Positions 33,670-41,702 of a stretch of DNA of 64,000 nt are shown piece by piece; within the stretch, counting starts at the first letter, position 1; each line of letters opens with the position of its first letter. The stretch covers positions 124,001-188,000 of the forward strand of contig JACCEN010000005.1 of the NCBI GenBank assembly GCA_013416435.1. The letters run 5' to 3'. The DNA is from Alcaligenaceae bacterium (lineage in GTDB: Bacteria; Pseudomonadota; Gammaproteobacteria; Burkholderiales; Burkholderiaceae_B). Under the pieces are notes generated by a model. The model was not told where the DNA came from and ran no database searches. It worked only from the letters and a program-made list of their open reading frames with translations. The translations under genes and the position numbers were made by a program.

Positions 33670-34629
33670 TCAATCATGAAAGGGCAGCGATAGCGTCAGG
33701 TAGACGGCGGTGCCTTCGACACGGTTCCGGGTATTGAACTCACGCAAAACCTTCAAGCGCGCCTGGATGGGTGTGTTTTCCCACTTGAATGCATGGCTGG
33801 CCGTGAGCCCAAGGGCGGCCGTGCGTCCGCGAAATCCGCCAAGCACCGCGCCGTCTCCGCTGTCATCGCTGATCTGCTGATGATAATAGCCGATGGCGCC
33901 CAGGGTGGTGCCAGGGCCGGCGATGTCGCGGGAGACCGCGGCCTCCAGGTGCCACTCTGTGCCGGTTCGGTAATTCGTCTTCGGGTTGTTGCCGTTGAAG
34001 GTCACGCCGACCACGCCGGATATGTCCCAGCCTACGGCGGGGTCGTACCAGGTCCCGGCCATGGACACGTCGGCGCCCCAGCGATGAAAGGCGATGTTCG
34101 ACATGGAGTTCCCTCGATAATGTCCGGCGGGCACGTTGACCATGCCGACAAGGCTCCAGTGATAGGATCCGTTTTGCCACCCCAATGTGCCGGTGACGAC
34201 CGGATCGCCCAGGGTCGTCACGCGGCTGGTGGTGTCGCCGGCGTAAGGGCCGAGCACCAGATCGGCATCGATGTACTGATGGCCGTAAGGCAGGGTCAGC
34301 CCCAGTGCCAGCCGGCCGTCCAGCAACTTGTACGGTGTGGACCAGACCAGGGTCGGCAGATTGATCAGAGCCTGTACTTTGAGGCCGACGGCCACCTGGC
34401 CGCCGGTGGGCAAGGATTGCGATGCGTCCGCCCGCGCCGTGTAGTAGTAGACGTCGTTCTGCAGATACAAGCCGGGCGCGGGCACGACGCCGGCCATCGG
34501 GCCCTTGGACCCCAGCAGATAGAAGCTGCTGCCGTTTTCCGAGGCGAGGGCTTGCGTGCCCGTCAGCGACAGTGCCGCGCTGAAGGCCAGCGCGGCTAAC
34601 CACGATTTTTGCTTGACGCGCTGCTTCAT
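33670..34629 (-). CDS. MetA/SphA-type outer membrane protein (phenol MetA-pathway family)
   Basis: 319-aa protein with signal peptide MKQRVKQKSWLAALAFSAAL, cleaved near ALA-SENGS (about residue 29). The mature part is an alternating beta pattern (YLQNDVYYYTARAD, LGLTLPYGHQYIDADL, GADVSMAGTWYDPA, YLTLSLPFHD) ending in a terminal aromatic-containing strand, the shape of the Phenol_MetA_deg family of outer-membrane channels found in aromatic-degradation clusters. Start ATG at 34629 overlaps the glycosidase stop (ATGA), so uptake channel and glycosidase are made together. It likely brings a hydrophobic or aromatic substrate into the periplasm. Confidence 0.78.
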   Translation of the reverse strand: MKQRVKQKSWLAALAFSAALSLTGTQALASENGSSFYLLGSKGPMAGVVPAPGLYLQNDVYYYTARADASQSLPTGGQVAVGLKVQALINLPTLVWSTPYKLLDGRLALGLTLPYGHQYIDADLVLGPYAGDTTSRVTTLGDPVVTGTLGWQNGSYHWSLVGMVNVPAGHYRGNSMSNIAFHRWGADVSMAGTWYDPAVGWDISGVVGVTFNGNNPKTNYRTGTEWHLEAAVSRDIAGPGTTLGAIGYYHQQISDDSGDGAVLGGFRGRTAALGLTASHAFKWENTPIQARLKVLREFNTRNRVEGTAVYLTLSLPFHD

Positions 34630-36032
34630 GCCACGCCGTTCATCTTGATGCATTTCGCGTAATAGGCCAGGCTGGCCTTGGGTGTGCGCTTCTGTGTGGC
34701 GCGATCCACCTGGATCAGCCCGAAGGTTTTGGTGAAGCCCATGGCCCACTCCCAATTGTCCGTGGCGGCCCAGTAGAAAACGCCGCGCAGCTTGACGCCC
34801 TGATCGACGGCCTGATGCGCCGCCTGTAAATAAGACCGCAGATAAGTGCTGCGCTTGGGGTCCTGCACAACCCAGTCCACGGGCTGGGGATCTTCCAGTG
34901 GGAAGCCCGTCTCAGTGACGTAGATGTCGGGGGCGCCGTATTCGGTGTGAATGCGAAGCAGTATCTCTGTAAGGCCGTCGGGCTCGACCGGCAGCATCTG
35001 CGTGGGGATGAGCTTATTGGGGAAATGATCGACCAGCGGCATGAAGCCGAGGGGCGACCCGGCCGCCGCCTGAGCATAGACGCGCGCGTAGTAATTGACT
35101 CCGAGGCAGTCGGGCCGCGCCGCGATGTTCTCCATGTCGCCGGCTTTGACAAATGGTTCGACCAGCGCGCGCACTTTTTCGGGATAATCGCGGCCGAACA
35201 AGGGGTCCAGCCATGCGCCGTTCCAGAAAGCTTCGGCCATTTCGGCGGCTTGCGCGTCCTCGGGCGAGTCGGTCGCAGGACGTGCCGATTGACAGTTGAT
35301 GGTGGTGGAAACCCGAGCGTCCTTGGGCAGGTTGGCGCGGGCCGCCGCTATCATCAGGCCCTGGGCCAGATTCTGGTGATGCACCGCCGCGCCCGTTGCT
35401 TGCATCGACGCCAGGCCCGGCGCATGAATGCCCAGGGCATAGCCGGCGGCCGCCACGGTGTTCGGTTCATTCAGCGCCAGCCACAGTCCAATGCGGTCGC
35501 CGAAGCGGCGTGTCAATATGTCGGCATAGTCGGCCAGACGCTGGGTGATGTCGCGGTCGCGCAGGTCGCCCGCCCAGGTGGGCATGTCCCAATGGCACAT
35601 GGTGGCTGCCGGCTTCATGCCTCGACTCAGCATCTCGTCGATGATGCGGTCGTACAGCGCCATCCCCGCTTCGTTGGGTTTGCCGGGCCCGTCCGGCTGG
35701 ATGCGCGGCCATGCGAAGGAGAATCGGAATGCATTCACACCGGCGGCGGCCAGCATGGCGAAATCCTCGGCGGAGTGGGTTTCGAAGGCCGTATTGACGG
35801 CGTTTGTCGAGCCATCGAGAATGCGCCCTTTTTGGTCGGCGAAGTCATCCCAGTTGCTGCGGCCCCGGCCCTGGCGGCTTTCCACCTGCGAAGCCGACGA
35901 GGCCACGCCCCATAAAAAGCCGTCGGAGAAGGTTTTCTGCTCGGCGAACGCGGTGGCTGGAAGCCCGGCCAGCATGCCCGAAGCGCCGGCCAGCTTGATG
36001 AAATTCCTGCGTGAAATAGATGGAGCTTGCAT
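34626..36032 (-). CDS. Tat-exported family 1 glycosidase (beta-glucosidase-like), copy 2
   Basis: 468-aa paralogue of the copy at 30966. Start at 36032 (MQAPSISRRNFIKLAGASGM) is preferred over the Met 11 codons upstream because it puts the twin-arginine motif SRRNFIKL at residues 7-14 and follows AGGGA. Acid/base Glu189 is in LALNEP, nucleophile Glu374 in YVTETGFP (TENG changed to TETG), glucose loop YWAATDNWEWAMGF. Both copies share the DNWEW block and the altered nucleophile loop, so they form a distinct subgroup. Coupled to the outer-membrane channel gene. Confidence 0.88.
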   Translation of the reverse strand: MQAPSISRRNFIKLAGASGMLAGLPATAFAEQKTFSDGFLWGVASSASQVESRQGRGRSNWDDFADQKGRILDGSTNAVNTAFETHSAEDFAMLAAAGVNAFRFSFAWPRIQPDGPGKPNEAGMALYDRIIDEMLSRGMKPAATMCHWDMPTWAGDLRDRDITQRLADYADILTRRFGDRIGLWLALNEPNTVAAAGYALGIHAPGLASMQATGAAVHHQNLAQGLMIAAARANLPKDARVSTTINCQSARPATDSPEDAQAAEMAEAFWNGAWLDPLFGRDYPEKVRALVEPFVKAGDMENIAARPDCLGVNYYARVYAQAAAGSPLGFMPLVDHFPNKLIPTQMLPVEPDGLTEILLRIHTEYGAPDIYVTETGFPLEDPQPVDWVVQDPKRSTYLRSYLQAAHQAVDQGVKLRGVFYWAATDNWEWAMGFTKTFGLIQVDRATQKRTPKASLAYYAKCIKMNGVA

Positions 36033-36182
36033 GTCGATGTCCCTGAGGAAACTGTCGAAGGCCATGGCTCCGGCAGATTCTTATTGCTTGATTTCTCAAA
36101 AGAAGACCGATGGTTACCGATTTACCACGGCTTTCCAATAGCAATGGGACAAAAGCGTTATGGATAGGGGAGGTATCCGTTC

Positions 36183-37556
36183 TTATTTTTTCCGCAGCCT
36201 GCCTACGGCCTTGGCGGATATGTCGGCCGGCTGTCCGCCCCATTGTCCGCGAGCCCAGTTGGACAATTGGGCGATCTGCTCGTCGCTGAGCTGCTCGGCG
36301 AATCCGGGCATGGCGTACATGCGTTCATTGCCCGTAAAAGCTTGCGTGGGTATTCCTTCCAGCACGACCTTGATGAAATTGAACGCATCGCTGTTGTTCA
36401 GGGCTGCGTTGCCCTGCATGGCGGGGGCAAGGTGGGGGATGCCCTCGCCGGCCATGCCGTGGCAGCCTGCGCATGCGGATATATATTGCAGCCGGCCCGT
36501 GGCCAGGCCAGGCGTGGTTGGCGTGTCGGTATGGGCGCCGCCCTCCTTCGCGCGTGCGTGGGCGTCGACTGCGGCCGATATCGGCGCTGCGGCCGCGGTT
36601 GCCGCCCGGCCGTCGGCCCCGGTAAGCAGGTAGGTCGCCATCGCCTGCACGTCCTGCGCTTTCAGTTCGCTGGTGGAGGCATGGGTAACGGTGTACATGC
36701 CGCCAAATGAAGTACCTTGCGGCGACACGCCGGTACGCAGGAAGCGCGTGAGCGTGTCGACTGTATAGCCTTGCCGGGCCAGGGTGGCGGCGCGTATGTC
36801 CGGGGCCTGCAGGCCGTCGATGACGGCGCCCTCGAAATGGCGCGAGAAGTTCGTGCCCATCATGAAGTTCATGGGCGTATGGCAGGCCGCGCAGTGGCCC
36901 GCTCCTTCCACTAGGTAGGCGCCGCGGGTCCATAGGGCCGATTGTTCGCCGACATCATCGCCAGGGCCGCCGGCAGGCGGCGCGGCCAGGCCCTCGATGC
37001 CTTCTCGCTTGGGAAAGTTCAGGAGATTCCAGAAGTTCATGGCGCCGCGCACCGGCAGCACATAGACGCCGGTGTTGGGCTGGTTGGGCACTGCCAGGGG
37101 CGGAATGGTCTGGAGGTAGGCGTACAGCGCGTCGGCGTCCCCGGGCGTGATGCGGTGCAGGAATACATAAGGCATGGCCGGGTACAGGTTACGCCCGCCC
37201 CGCGCCACGCCGTCGCGCAGGGCGCGGTGGAAATCGGCCCGAGTGTAGCGGCCGATGCCATGCACAGGGTCCGGCGTAATGTTGGTGGAATGGAGCGTGC
37301 CGAATGGCGTCCCGATGGCGACGCCGCCGGCCGCCAGCGGCCCTTGCGGGGTGGAGTGGCAGCCGAAGCAATCGGCCGCGGCGGCCATCTCGCGCCCGCG
37401 CGGCAGCAACTGCCGCATGTCGTCGACGCTGAGCGGCTGCTCGACATCCGCGCCCACGCTGGAGCTGCGGAAGAACCCCAGGTACACAGCCAGCATCAGC
37501 AGGGCAAGCAGCAAGAGCACGGCCCAGAGCGCGCGGCGCATTCGGTGCGATGTCAT
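36183..37556 (-). CDS. membrane-anchored triheme cytochrome c (electron acceptor subunit)
   Basis: 457-aa cytochrome with an uncleaved N-terminal anchor (residues 9-29) and three CXXCH heme sites: CFGCH at 63-67, CAACH at 222-226, CAGCH at 362-366. This layout is that of the cytochrome subunit of periplasmic alcohol/aldehyde dehydrogenases and of isoquinoline-type molybdenum hydroxylases. Third gene of the operon, 14 bp after the 2Fe-2S subunit, so it should pass electrons from that enzyme to the respiratory chain. Confidence 0.9.
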   Translation of the reverse strand: MTSHRMRRALWAVLLLLALLMLAVYLGFFRSSSVGADVEQPLSVDDMRQLLPRGREMAAAADCFGCHSTPQGPLAAGGVAIGTPFGTLHSTNITPDPVHGIGRYTRADFHRALRDGVARGGRNLYPAMPYVFLHRITPGDADALYAYLQTIPPLAVPNQPNTGVYVLPVRGAMNFWNLLNFPKREGIEGLAAPPAGGPGDDVGEQSALWTRGAYLVEGAGHCAACHTPMNFMMGTNFSRHFEGAVIDGLQAPDIRAATLARQGYTVDTLTRFLRTGVSPQGTSFGGMYTVTHASTSELKAQDVQAMATYLLTGADGRAATAAAAPISAAVDAHARAKEGGAHTDTPTTPGLATGRLQYISACAGCHGMAGEGIPHLAPAMQGNAALNNSDAFNFIKVVLEGIPTQAFTGNERMYAMPGFAEQLSDEQIAQLSNWARGQWGGQPADISAKAVGRLRKK

Positions 37557-37570
37557 GGCACTCGTCCTCC

Positions 37571-38116
37571 TTAGTCGGTAACACAGCCCGGAGTGGCCAG
37601 GGCAACTTGCCGGACGGCTTCGTGGTAACGCACATAGCCCGTGCAGCGGCAGATATGCGCGTCCAGCGCCGTTTCTATGGCCGCCTCCAAGTGCTCGCGT
37701 CGAATAGGCGCGCGTTTGAGCTCATCGATGAAAACGGTGGCGCCCGCCACGAAACCGGCGGTGCAATAGCCGCACTGGAAAGCAAAGTGCTCGACGAATG
37801 CCTGCTGCACCGGTGTCAACGATTCGAGGCGACCTTGGGCATCGTGCGTGGCATGCCCCTCAATGGTGACAATGGACTTGCCGTTGAAGTAGTGCGCATC
37901 GAAGATGCAGGTGCGGGTTTCAGCCAGCGTGCCGTCCGGGCGCTTTTCCATGACGGCACAGGCATGGCATATCCCTTGCCCGCAACCGAAGTGGGTGCCC
38001 GTGAGGTTAAGGTATTCGTGCAGGAAGTGGATCATCGGCATGCCGGCGGGCACATCGATCGGACCGATGTCCTGGCCGTTGATAGTCAGGGCTAGCGGCC
38101 GCTTTTCAAGAGTCAT
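37571..38116 (-). CDS. 2Fe-2S subunit of molybdenum hydroxylase (IorA-like)
   Basis: 181-aa protein with two [2Fe-2S] clusters. The N-terminal plant-ferredoxin-like part has FGCGQGICHACAV plus a later Cys (RTCIFDAH); the C-terminal four-helix part has QCGYCTAGF and ICRCTGYVRYHEAV. No FAD domain accompanies it, matching isoquinoline 1-oxidoreductase-type enzymes that use cytochromes. The ATG at 38116 overlaps the large-subunit stop by ATGA. No signal peptide: exported with the Tat-bearing large subunit is the usual assumption. Confidence 0.92.
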   Translation of the reverse strand: MTLEKRPLALTINGQDIGPIDVPAGMPMIHFLHEYLNLTGTHFGCGQGICHACAVMEKRPDGTLAETRTCIFDAHYFNGKSIVTIEGHATHDAQGRLESLTPVQQAFVEHFAFQCGYCTAGFVAGATVFIDELKRAPIRREHLEAAIETALDAHICRCTGYVRYHEAVRQVALATPGCVTD

Positions 38117-41043
38117 GACAGCGCCTTTCTGATCTTGCCCGGTGTAATGGGAAAGTGATGAAATCGTGCGCCGATGGCGTGCGCCACGGCGTTGGAAATA
38201 GCCGGGATGACCGGGATCATCACCACTTCGGCCAGGCCCTTGGGGGGTGAAGAGTCGGACTGCGGAGGCAGATACTCGGCGGTCTGCCGCCACACTGCCA
38301 CGTCGGAGGCGCGCGGCACTGTGTAGCGGTTGAAGTTCCAGGTTCCGTTGCCAGGGCCATCGCCGTATAGCGGCAGGTCTTCCATCAGGGCATGGCCAAT
38401 GCCCATGGCCAGGCCACCTTGCTGCTGGCCCGAAACCAGTTCGGGCACGATGACCATGCCGGTATCCAGCACGCTATGGTGCTTCAATACGCGCACTTCG
38501 CCGGTGTGAGTGTTGACGTCGACCGCCACCAGGCACGCCGCCGCCGTATACTGCGTGACCCCGGCCCTGTTGCGGTCCGTGGAGGGAAACCGCACTGTGG
38601 TGCGCTTTATGAAATGGTAGCCGCCTGTGGTCATGAGACGCTTGTATTCGTCGGGCGCGCCATCGCCGTAGCGTACCGCCAACGCATCGACAGGCAGTGT
38701 CCGCAGGCCCGCGCCGGGTATGTCGAACTCTGCGCTGGCCCACTGCCATCGGCTGAAACAATGCACCGCCACGCCGGTGATCAATCCAAGTTCATGCGCC
38801 TTGCGGGCGATATCCTCAAATGGAATGGGCGACATGCCGCCGCCACCGATGCCGCCATTCACTAAGCGCAGGTCTTGCATGCGCATATCGCCGCTTGCCA
38901 ACTGGCCGCCGGCCGGGCCGCCGCCCCAGATGGCTTGGGCGGCCGGCCATATCGTGTTTTCGAGTAGAAAACGGGCCGCCTGGCGCGTGCTGAAACCAAT
39001 GAAGTACGCGCTATTGGATGCGCTCATGGGCGGTAACAGGCTGGGCACCCAATAGGGATCGCGCGCCAGTTCGTCTTGCTGCTGGTGTGTCAGGGTAAAG
39101 GGAATTTCGTTGCTTACCAAAGGAAGCTGTTCGAACGCGGTGATGCCAAAAACGGCAACGTCGGGGACCTTGCCCAGTATGCGCTGGACCATGATCTGCT
39201 GTGCCGTGGTGGCGCCGGTGCCGATTTCCTGCGTGCAATGGCGCATGGCAAGCACGCCCTGCGCGTCAAACTCAAGCACCAGCGCGCCCGTATCGGCACC
39301 CGAGCCGTAATCTTTCTGTGCTTGCGCAAACCCCAGGCCATAGCGATGCCCCGGGTGTGCGGCTTCGTAGGCGGCTTTGTCCGTTTCGCGGTTGCGCCAA
39401 AGCGGATGCGCGGCGGCCCGATCGAGCATTTCGAGGTTGCGCGGATCGCCCTCGGGCACAGCACCCTGGGTGTTGGGATAGCCGGGCCGTTGTGCATTGC
39501 GTCGGCGCAGCTCGATGGCGTCCAAACCCAGTTCGGCGGCGATTTCATCCACCATGACTTCTGTCATGGTCATTGCCTGTAAAGCACCGTAGCCGCGCAT
39601 TGAGCCCGCTTCCACGGCCGGCGAAGACAGCGCTACGCCGGCCAGGTCGGATTGCGGGAAGTAGTAAATGGACTGGGCCGCGGTGGCCGCCACCTGGGCC
39701 ACCGAAAACGAGAAGTTCGCGCGACCCCCGCCATTGCAGGTGTACTCGCCTTTCAAAACATCGAAAAGACCGCTGCTGCGGTCCACGGCGATGGTCACGT
39801 CCATGTCGATGGCGTGGCGCTTCATGCCCATCTGGAATTGATCGTAGCGTGTGTTCGCGAGGCGCACGGGCCGGCCGGCGCCATAGAAACAGGCGGCGAT
39901 GGCGTAATAAGGAAAAATGGAGTGGTCTTTCGAGCCATAGCCCACCGTCGAGCCCGTAAGCAACTCGATTTTCTCTACCGGGAAACGCGGGTTGTCCTTG
40001 ACCATCAGGGCCGCCACGCGGGCCACCTCGTAGGGCGACTGCGTGGCGGTGATCAGACAAAGCGTGCGCGTATGCGGGTCGTACCATGCGTTGCCATTGT
40101 CCGGCTCCATGGCGCAAGGGTCGATGGACTGTGAGTAGCCTTGCCGCCGCAGCACGAATTTGCGAGGGTCTGTACGAGCCTCTTCGAGGCGTTGTTCTAT
40201 GGCTTGTGCGGCATCCATCCCACGACGCATGGCATCGCCGCTCTCACGGGCCACTTGTTCGGAATCAAGTGTTACGCCACCGCCCCTGTGCTTGAGCGCC
40301 GCCACGTGAGGAATGAATGGGTTGTCGTCGTCCGGCTTGGGCCACGCAGGTTTATTGCCTTCGAAGGCCCCCCAGATGACGGCGTCTTGCATGGGCGAGT
40401 ACAGCGGCGGGTCGGTGGGCGTTGCGCCGCCGATGCGCACATAGCGCGCCGCCCCGTAAGGCGGCGGCGGCACGGGGCCGGTTTGCTCGCCGTAGAGTAC
40501 GGCTTCGGGTGCGAACTGCAATCGTCTCCGAGCGACCTGGAAACGTTCGAAATCCTCGTACACCAGCATGGCCACGGGGTGGCCATGCATGGAAGGCGTT
40601 TCTCCTTTGGGTGTAAGCAGGTGGCGACCGTAGAAGTCGCGACCCAAATCGGGTGGATTAGGCGCGTGTATGCCGTCGCGCTCCAGGTCTTCGTGCAGCA
40701 CCAAGCGATCAGGTTGCAGATGGCTTCCCAATAGAGAAAGGTCCACCCCTTCGAAACGTCGATCTGCCTGCGTGGCCTTGATGAAGAAGACGTGCGCCTG
40801 TTGTTCGGGCCAGCCCGGCAGGTCGCGGGCGCGATAGTCGTAGGCAAAGACCTTCTCGCCTGTCACCTTGCGCAGCGCATCCCATCGGTAGCGGGCCGAT
40901 CCGTCGGTGTTCAGCCAGTTTTTGGAGTGTGCCCCTGAATGCACCTGGACCGCCTGGGCGGCGGGAAGGCGGGTAAACATCAGGGTGATGCCTCCGACCG
41001 TTCCCAGCTTGATGAACTCGCGCCGCGAGAGTCCCCTACCCAT
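38113..41043 (-). CDS. molybdopterin-binding large subunit, isoquinoline 1-oxidoreductase/aldehyde oxidase type
   Basis: 976-aa catalytic subunit of the xanthine-dehydrogenase superfamily. N-terminal Tat signal SRREFIKLGTVGGITLMF (residues 5-22). The Mo-cofactor regions include GSTVGYGSKDHSIFPYYAIA, EAGSMRGYGALQAMTMTEVMVDE (quoted: GSMRGYGALQA) and, near the C-terminus, VSGQQQGGLAMGIGHALMED and KGLAEVVMIPVIPAISNAVAHAIG (quoted: GLAEVVMIPVIPAI), where the catalytic Glu is in GLAE. Such enzymes hydroxylate N-heterocycles or oxidise aldehydes. First gene of a three-gene operon. A maturation (CoxI/XdhC) gene is not seen nearby. Confidence 0.9.
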   Translation of the reverse strand: MGRGLSRREFIKLGTVGGITLMFTRLPAAQAVQVHSGAHSKNWLNTDGSARYRWDALRKVTGEKVFAYDYRARDLPGWPEQQAHVFFIKATQADRRFEGVDLSLLGSHLQPDRLVLHEDLERDGIHAPNPPDLGRDFYGRHLLTPKGETPSMHGHPVAMLVYEDFERFQVARRRLQFAPEAVLYGEQTGPVPPPPYGAARYVRIGGATPTDPPLYSPMQDAVIWGAFEGNKPAWPKPDDDNPFIPHVAALKHRGGGVTLDSEQVARESGDAMRRGMDAAQAIEQRLEEARTDPRKFVLRRQGYSQSIDPCAMEPDNGNAWYDPHTRTLCLITATQSPYEVARVAALMVKDNPRFPVEKIELLTGSTVGYGSKDHSIFPYYAIAACFYGAGRPVRLANTRYDQFQMGMKRHAIDMDVTIAVDRSSGLFDVLKGEYTCNGGGRANFSFSVAQVAATAAQSIYYFPQSDLAGVALSSPAVEAGSMRGYGALQAMTMTEVMVDEIAAELGLDAIELRRRNAQRPGYPNTQGAVPEGDPRNLEMLDRAAAHPLWRNRETDKAAYEAAHPGHRYGLGFAQAQKDYGSGADTGALVLEFDAQGVLAMRHCTQEIGTGATTAQQIMVQRILGKVPDVAVFGITAFEQLPLVSNEIPFTLTHQQQDELARDPYWVPSLLPPMSASNSAYFIGFSTRQAARFLLENTIWPAAQAIWGGGPAGGQLASGDMRMQDLRLVNGGIGGGGMSPIPFEDIARKAHELGLITGVAVHCFSRWQWASAEFDIPGAGLRTLPVDALAVRYGDGAPDEYKRLMTTGGYHFIKRTTVRFPSTDRNRAGVTQYTAAACLVAVDVNTHTGEVRVLKHHSVLDTGMVIVPELVSGQQQGGLAMGIGHALMEDLPLYGDGPGNGTWNFNRYTVPRASDVAVWRQTAEYLPPQSDSSPPKGLAEVVMIPVIPAISNAVAHAIGARFHHFPITPGKIRKALS

Positions 41044-41138
41044 TTGCGCCCCTTCTGTCTTATTTTATGAGCTACAGCGATCGAGGTACCGCACATCTGC
41101 TACGAGAGTAGCCGCGGGCCTCGAAATTGGGGGGTAGT

Positions 41139-41295
41139 TTAGCTGCGGTTAAAGAAAGTGACAATGTGCGGCAGTGAGCGGGTACCCTGTGCTGCCTGCT
41201 TAATCTCCAGAAGCAGGGTGCGCACATCCGGATTGTCTTTGTGGCGGTCCCGGATCTCAATCAACTGCTTGCGGGTGAGGGGAGGCGGGGGGCAT
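41139..41295 (-). pseudogene. small conserved-type ORF with a homopolymer frameshift
   Basis: Minus-strand sequence reads LTRKQLIEIRDRHKDNPDVR then TLLLEIK...FFNRS to a stop at 41139. The only nearby ATG (41295-41293) is out of frame by one base in a C6 run (41287-41292 region); deleting one C gives MPPPPLTRKQ... of about 52 aa. The LxRKQLIEIRDRHKDNPDV part resembles short proteins seen in many Betaproteobacteria (my recollection, not checked). It may be a pseudogene, a phase-variable gene or an assembly error. Otherwise 41044-41309 has no gene. Confidence 0.35.
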
Positions 41296-41309
41296 GCTAA
41301 TAAACTGTA

Positions 41310-41482
41310 TATAAACACAGTATTTTTGGCACAAAAAAGCCCGCGTGGTGGCGGGCTGGTGTGGTGCATGTCACCAAGTTCGGTTTATGTCACCATTTCG
41401 CGGTTTTGTGAAATCGTCAAAACCCGCATAATTCTTGGGGTGACCGATGGGGCTCGAACCCACGACAACCGGAATCACAATC
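41310..41482. repeat. right copy of the 173-bp island-flanking direct repeat
   Basis: Matches 30657-30829 over the same length. It includes the tRNA-His terminator, the tRNA 3' end and stops in the anticodon loop at 41482, beyond which the intact tRNA continues. Confidence 0.92.
41333..41357 (-). terminator. terminator of tRNA-His
   Basis: AGCCCGC (41338-41344) pairs with GCGGGCT (41351-41357) around a 6-base loop; the A-run at 41333-41337 is a T-run on the minus strand. Lies about 80 bp past the tRNA 3' end. Confidence 0.75.
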
Positions 41483-41512
41483 CGGGACTCTACCAACTGA
41501 GCTACGGTCACC
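41436..41512 (-). tRNA. tRNA-His (anticodon GUG)
   Basis: 77 nt on the minus strand: extra 5' G (G-1) pairs with C73, acceptor GTGACCG/CGGTCAC, D-arm TAGCTCAGTTGGTAGAG, anticodon loop around GTG, T-arm GGGTTCGAGCCCC-like, encoded CCA at 41438-41436. The G-1:C73 pair is diagnostic of tRNA-His. Integration target of the island. Confidence 0.97.
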
Positions 41513-41620
41513 ACTGTTTCGAAACAGCGCAAAACATCGACTAAAAATTATAGCAGCTTTCGAAGGCTGATTGATGGCGCTGATCCAAGAAACGGAATTC
41601 TACCATGGAACTGATGGGAA

Positions 41621-41694
41621 GGGGTCAGACCCCGTACGGGGTCTGACCCCAAGAATCACACAGAGGGGTCAGACCCTTTTCGGGGCTGGCCCCC
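41621..41694. repeat. two palindromic repeat units, the second degenerate
   Basis: A standard unit at 41621-41650 and a decayed unit at 41665-41694 (right arm GGGGCTGGCCCC, centre altered). They lie between tRNA-His and the 3' end of the peptidase gene, outside the island. Confidence 0.9.
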
Positions 41695-41702
41695 GGCGGC
41701 AA

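Larger units (their letters stand above)
30783..41482. mobile_element. probable genomic island integrated at tRNA-His
   Basis: About 10.7 kb between the tRNA-His fragment (30783-30829) and the intact tRNA-His (41436-41512). All recognisable genes lie on the minus strand and form a catabolic set: two Tat-type glycosidases, a MetA-like outer-membrane protein, AraC regulator and a molybdenum hydroxylase with cytochrome. No integrase, relaxase or transposase was found inside, so the element is either decayed or mobilised in trans. The palindromic repeat common elsewhere in the window is absent inside it. Confidence 0.75.

Noticed and set aside
41310-41482. Island integrase hidden near the ends
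   Set aside because: No tyrosine or serine recombinase motifs were seen in any frame between 30.8 and 41.5 kb; the only integrase is the prophage one at 55 kb, on the other side of core genes.
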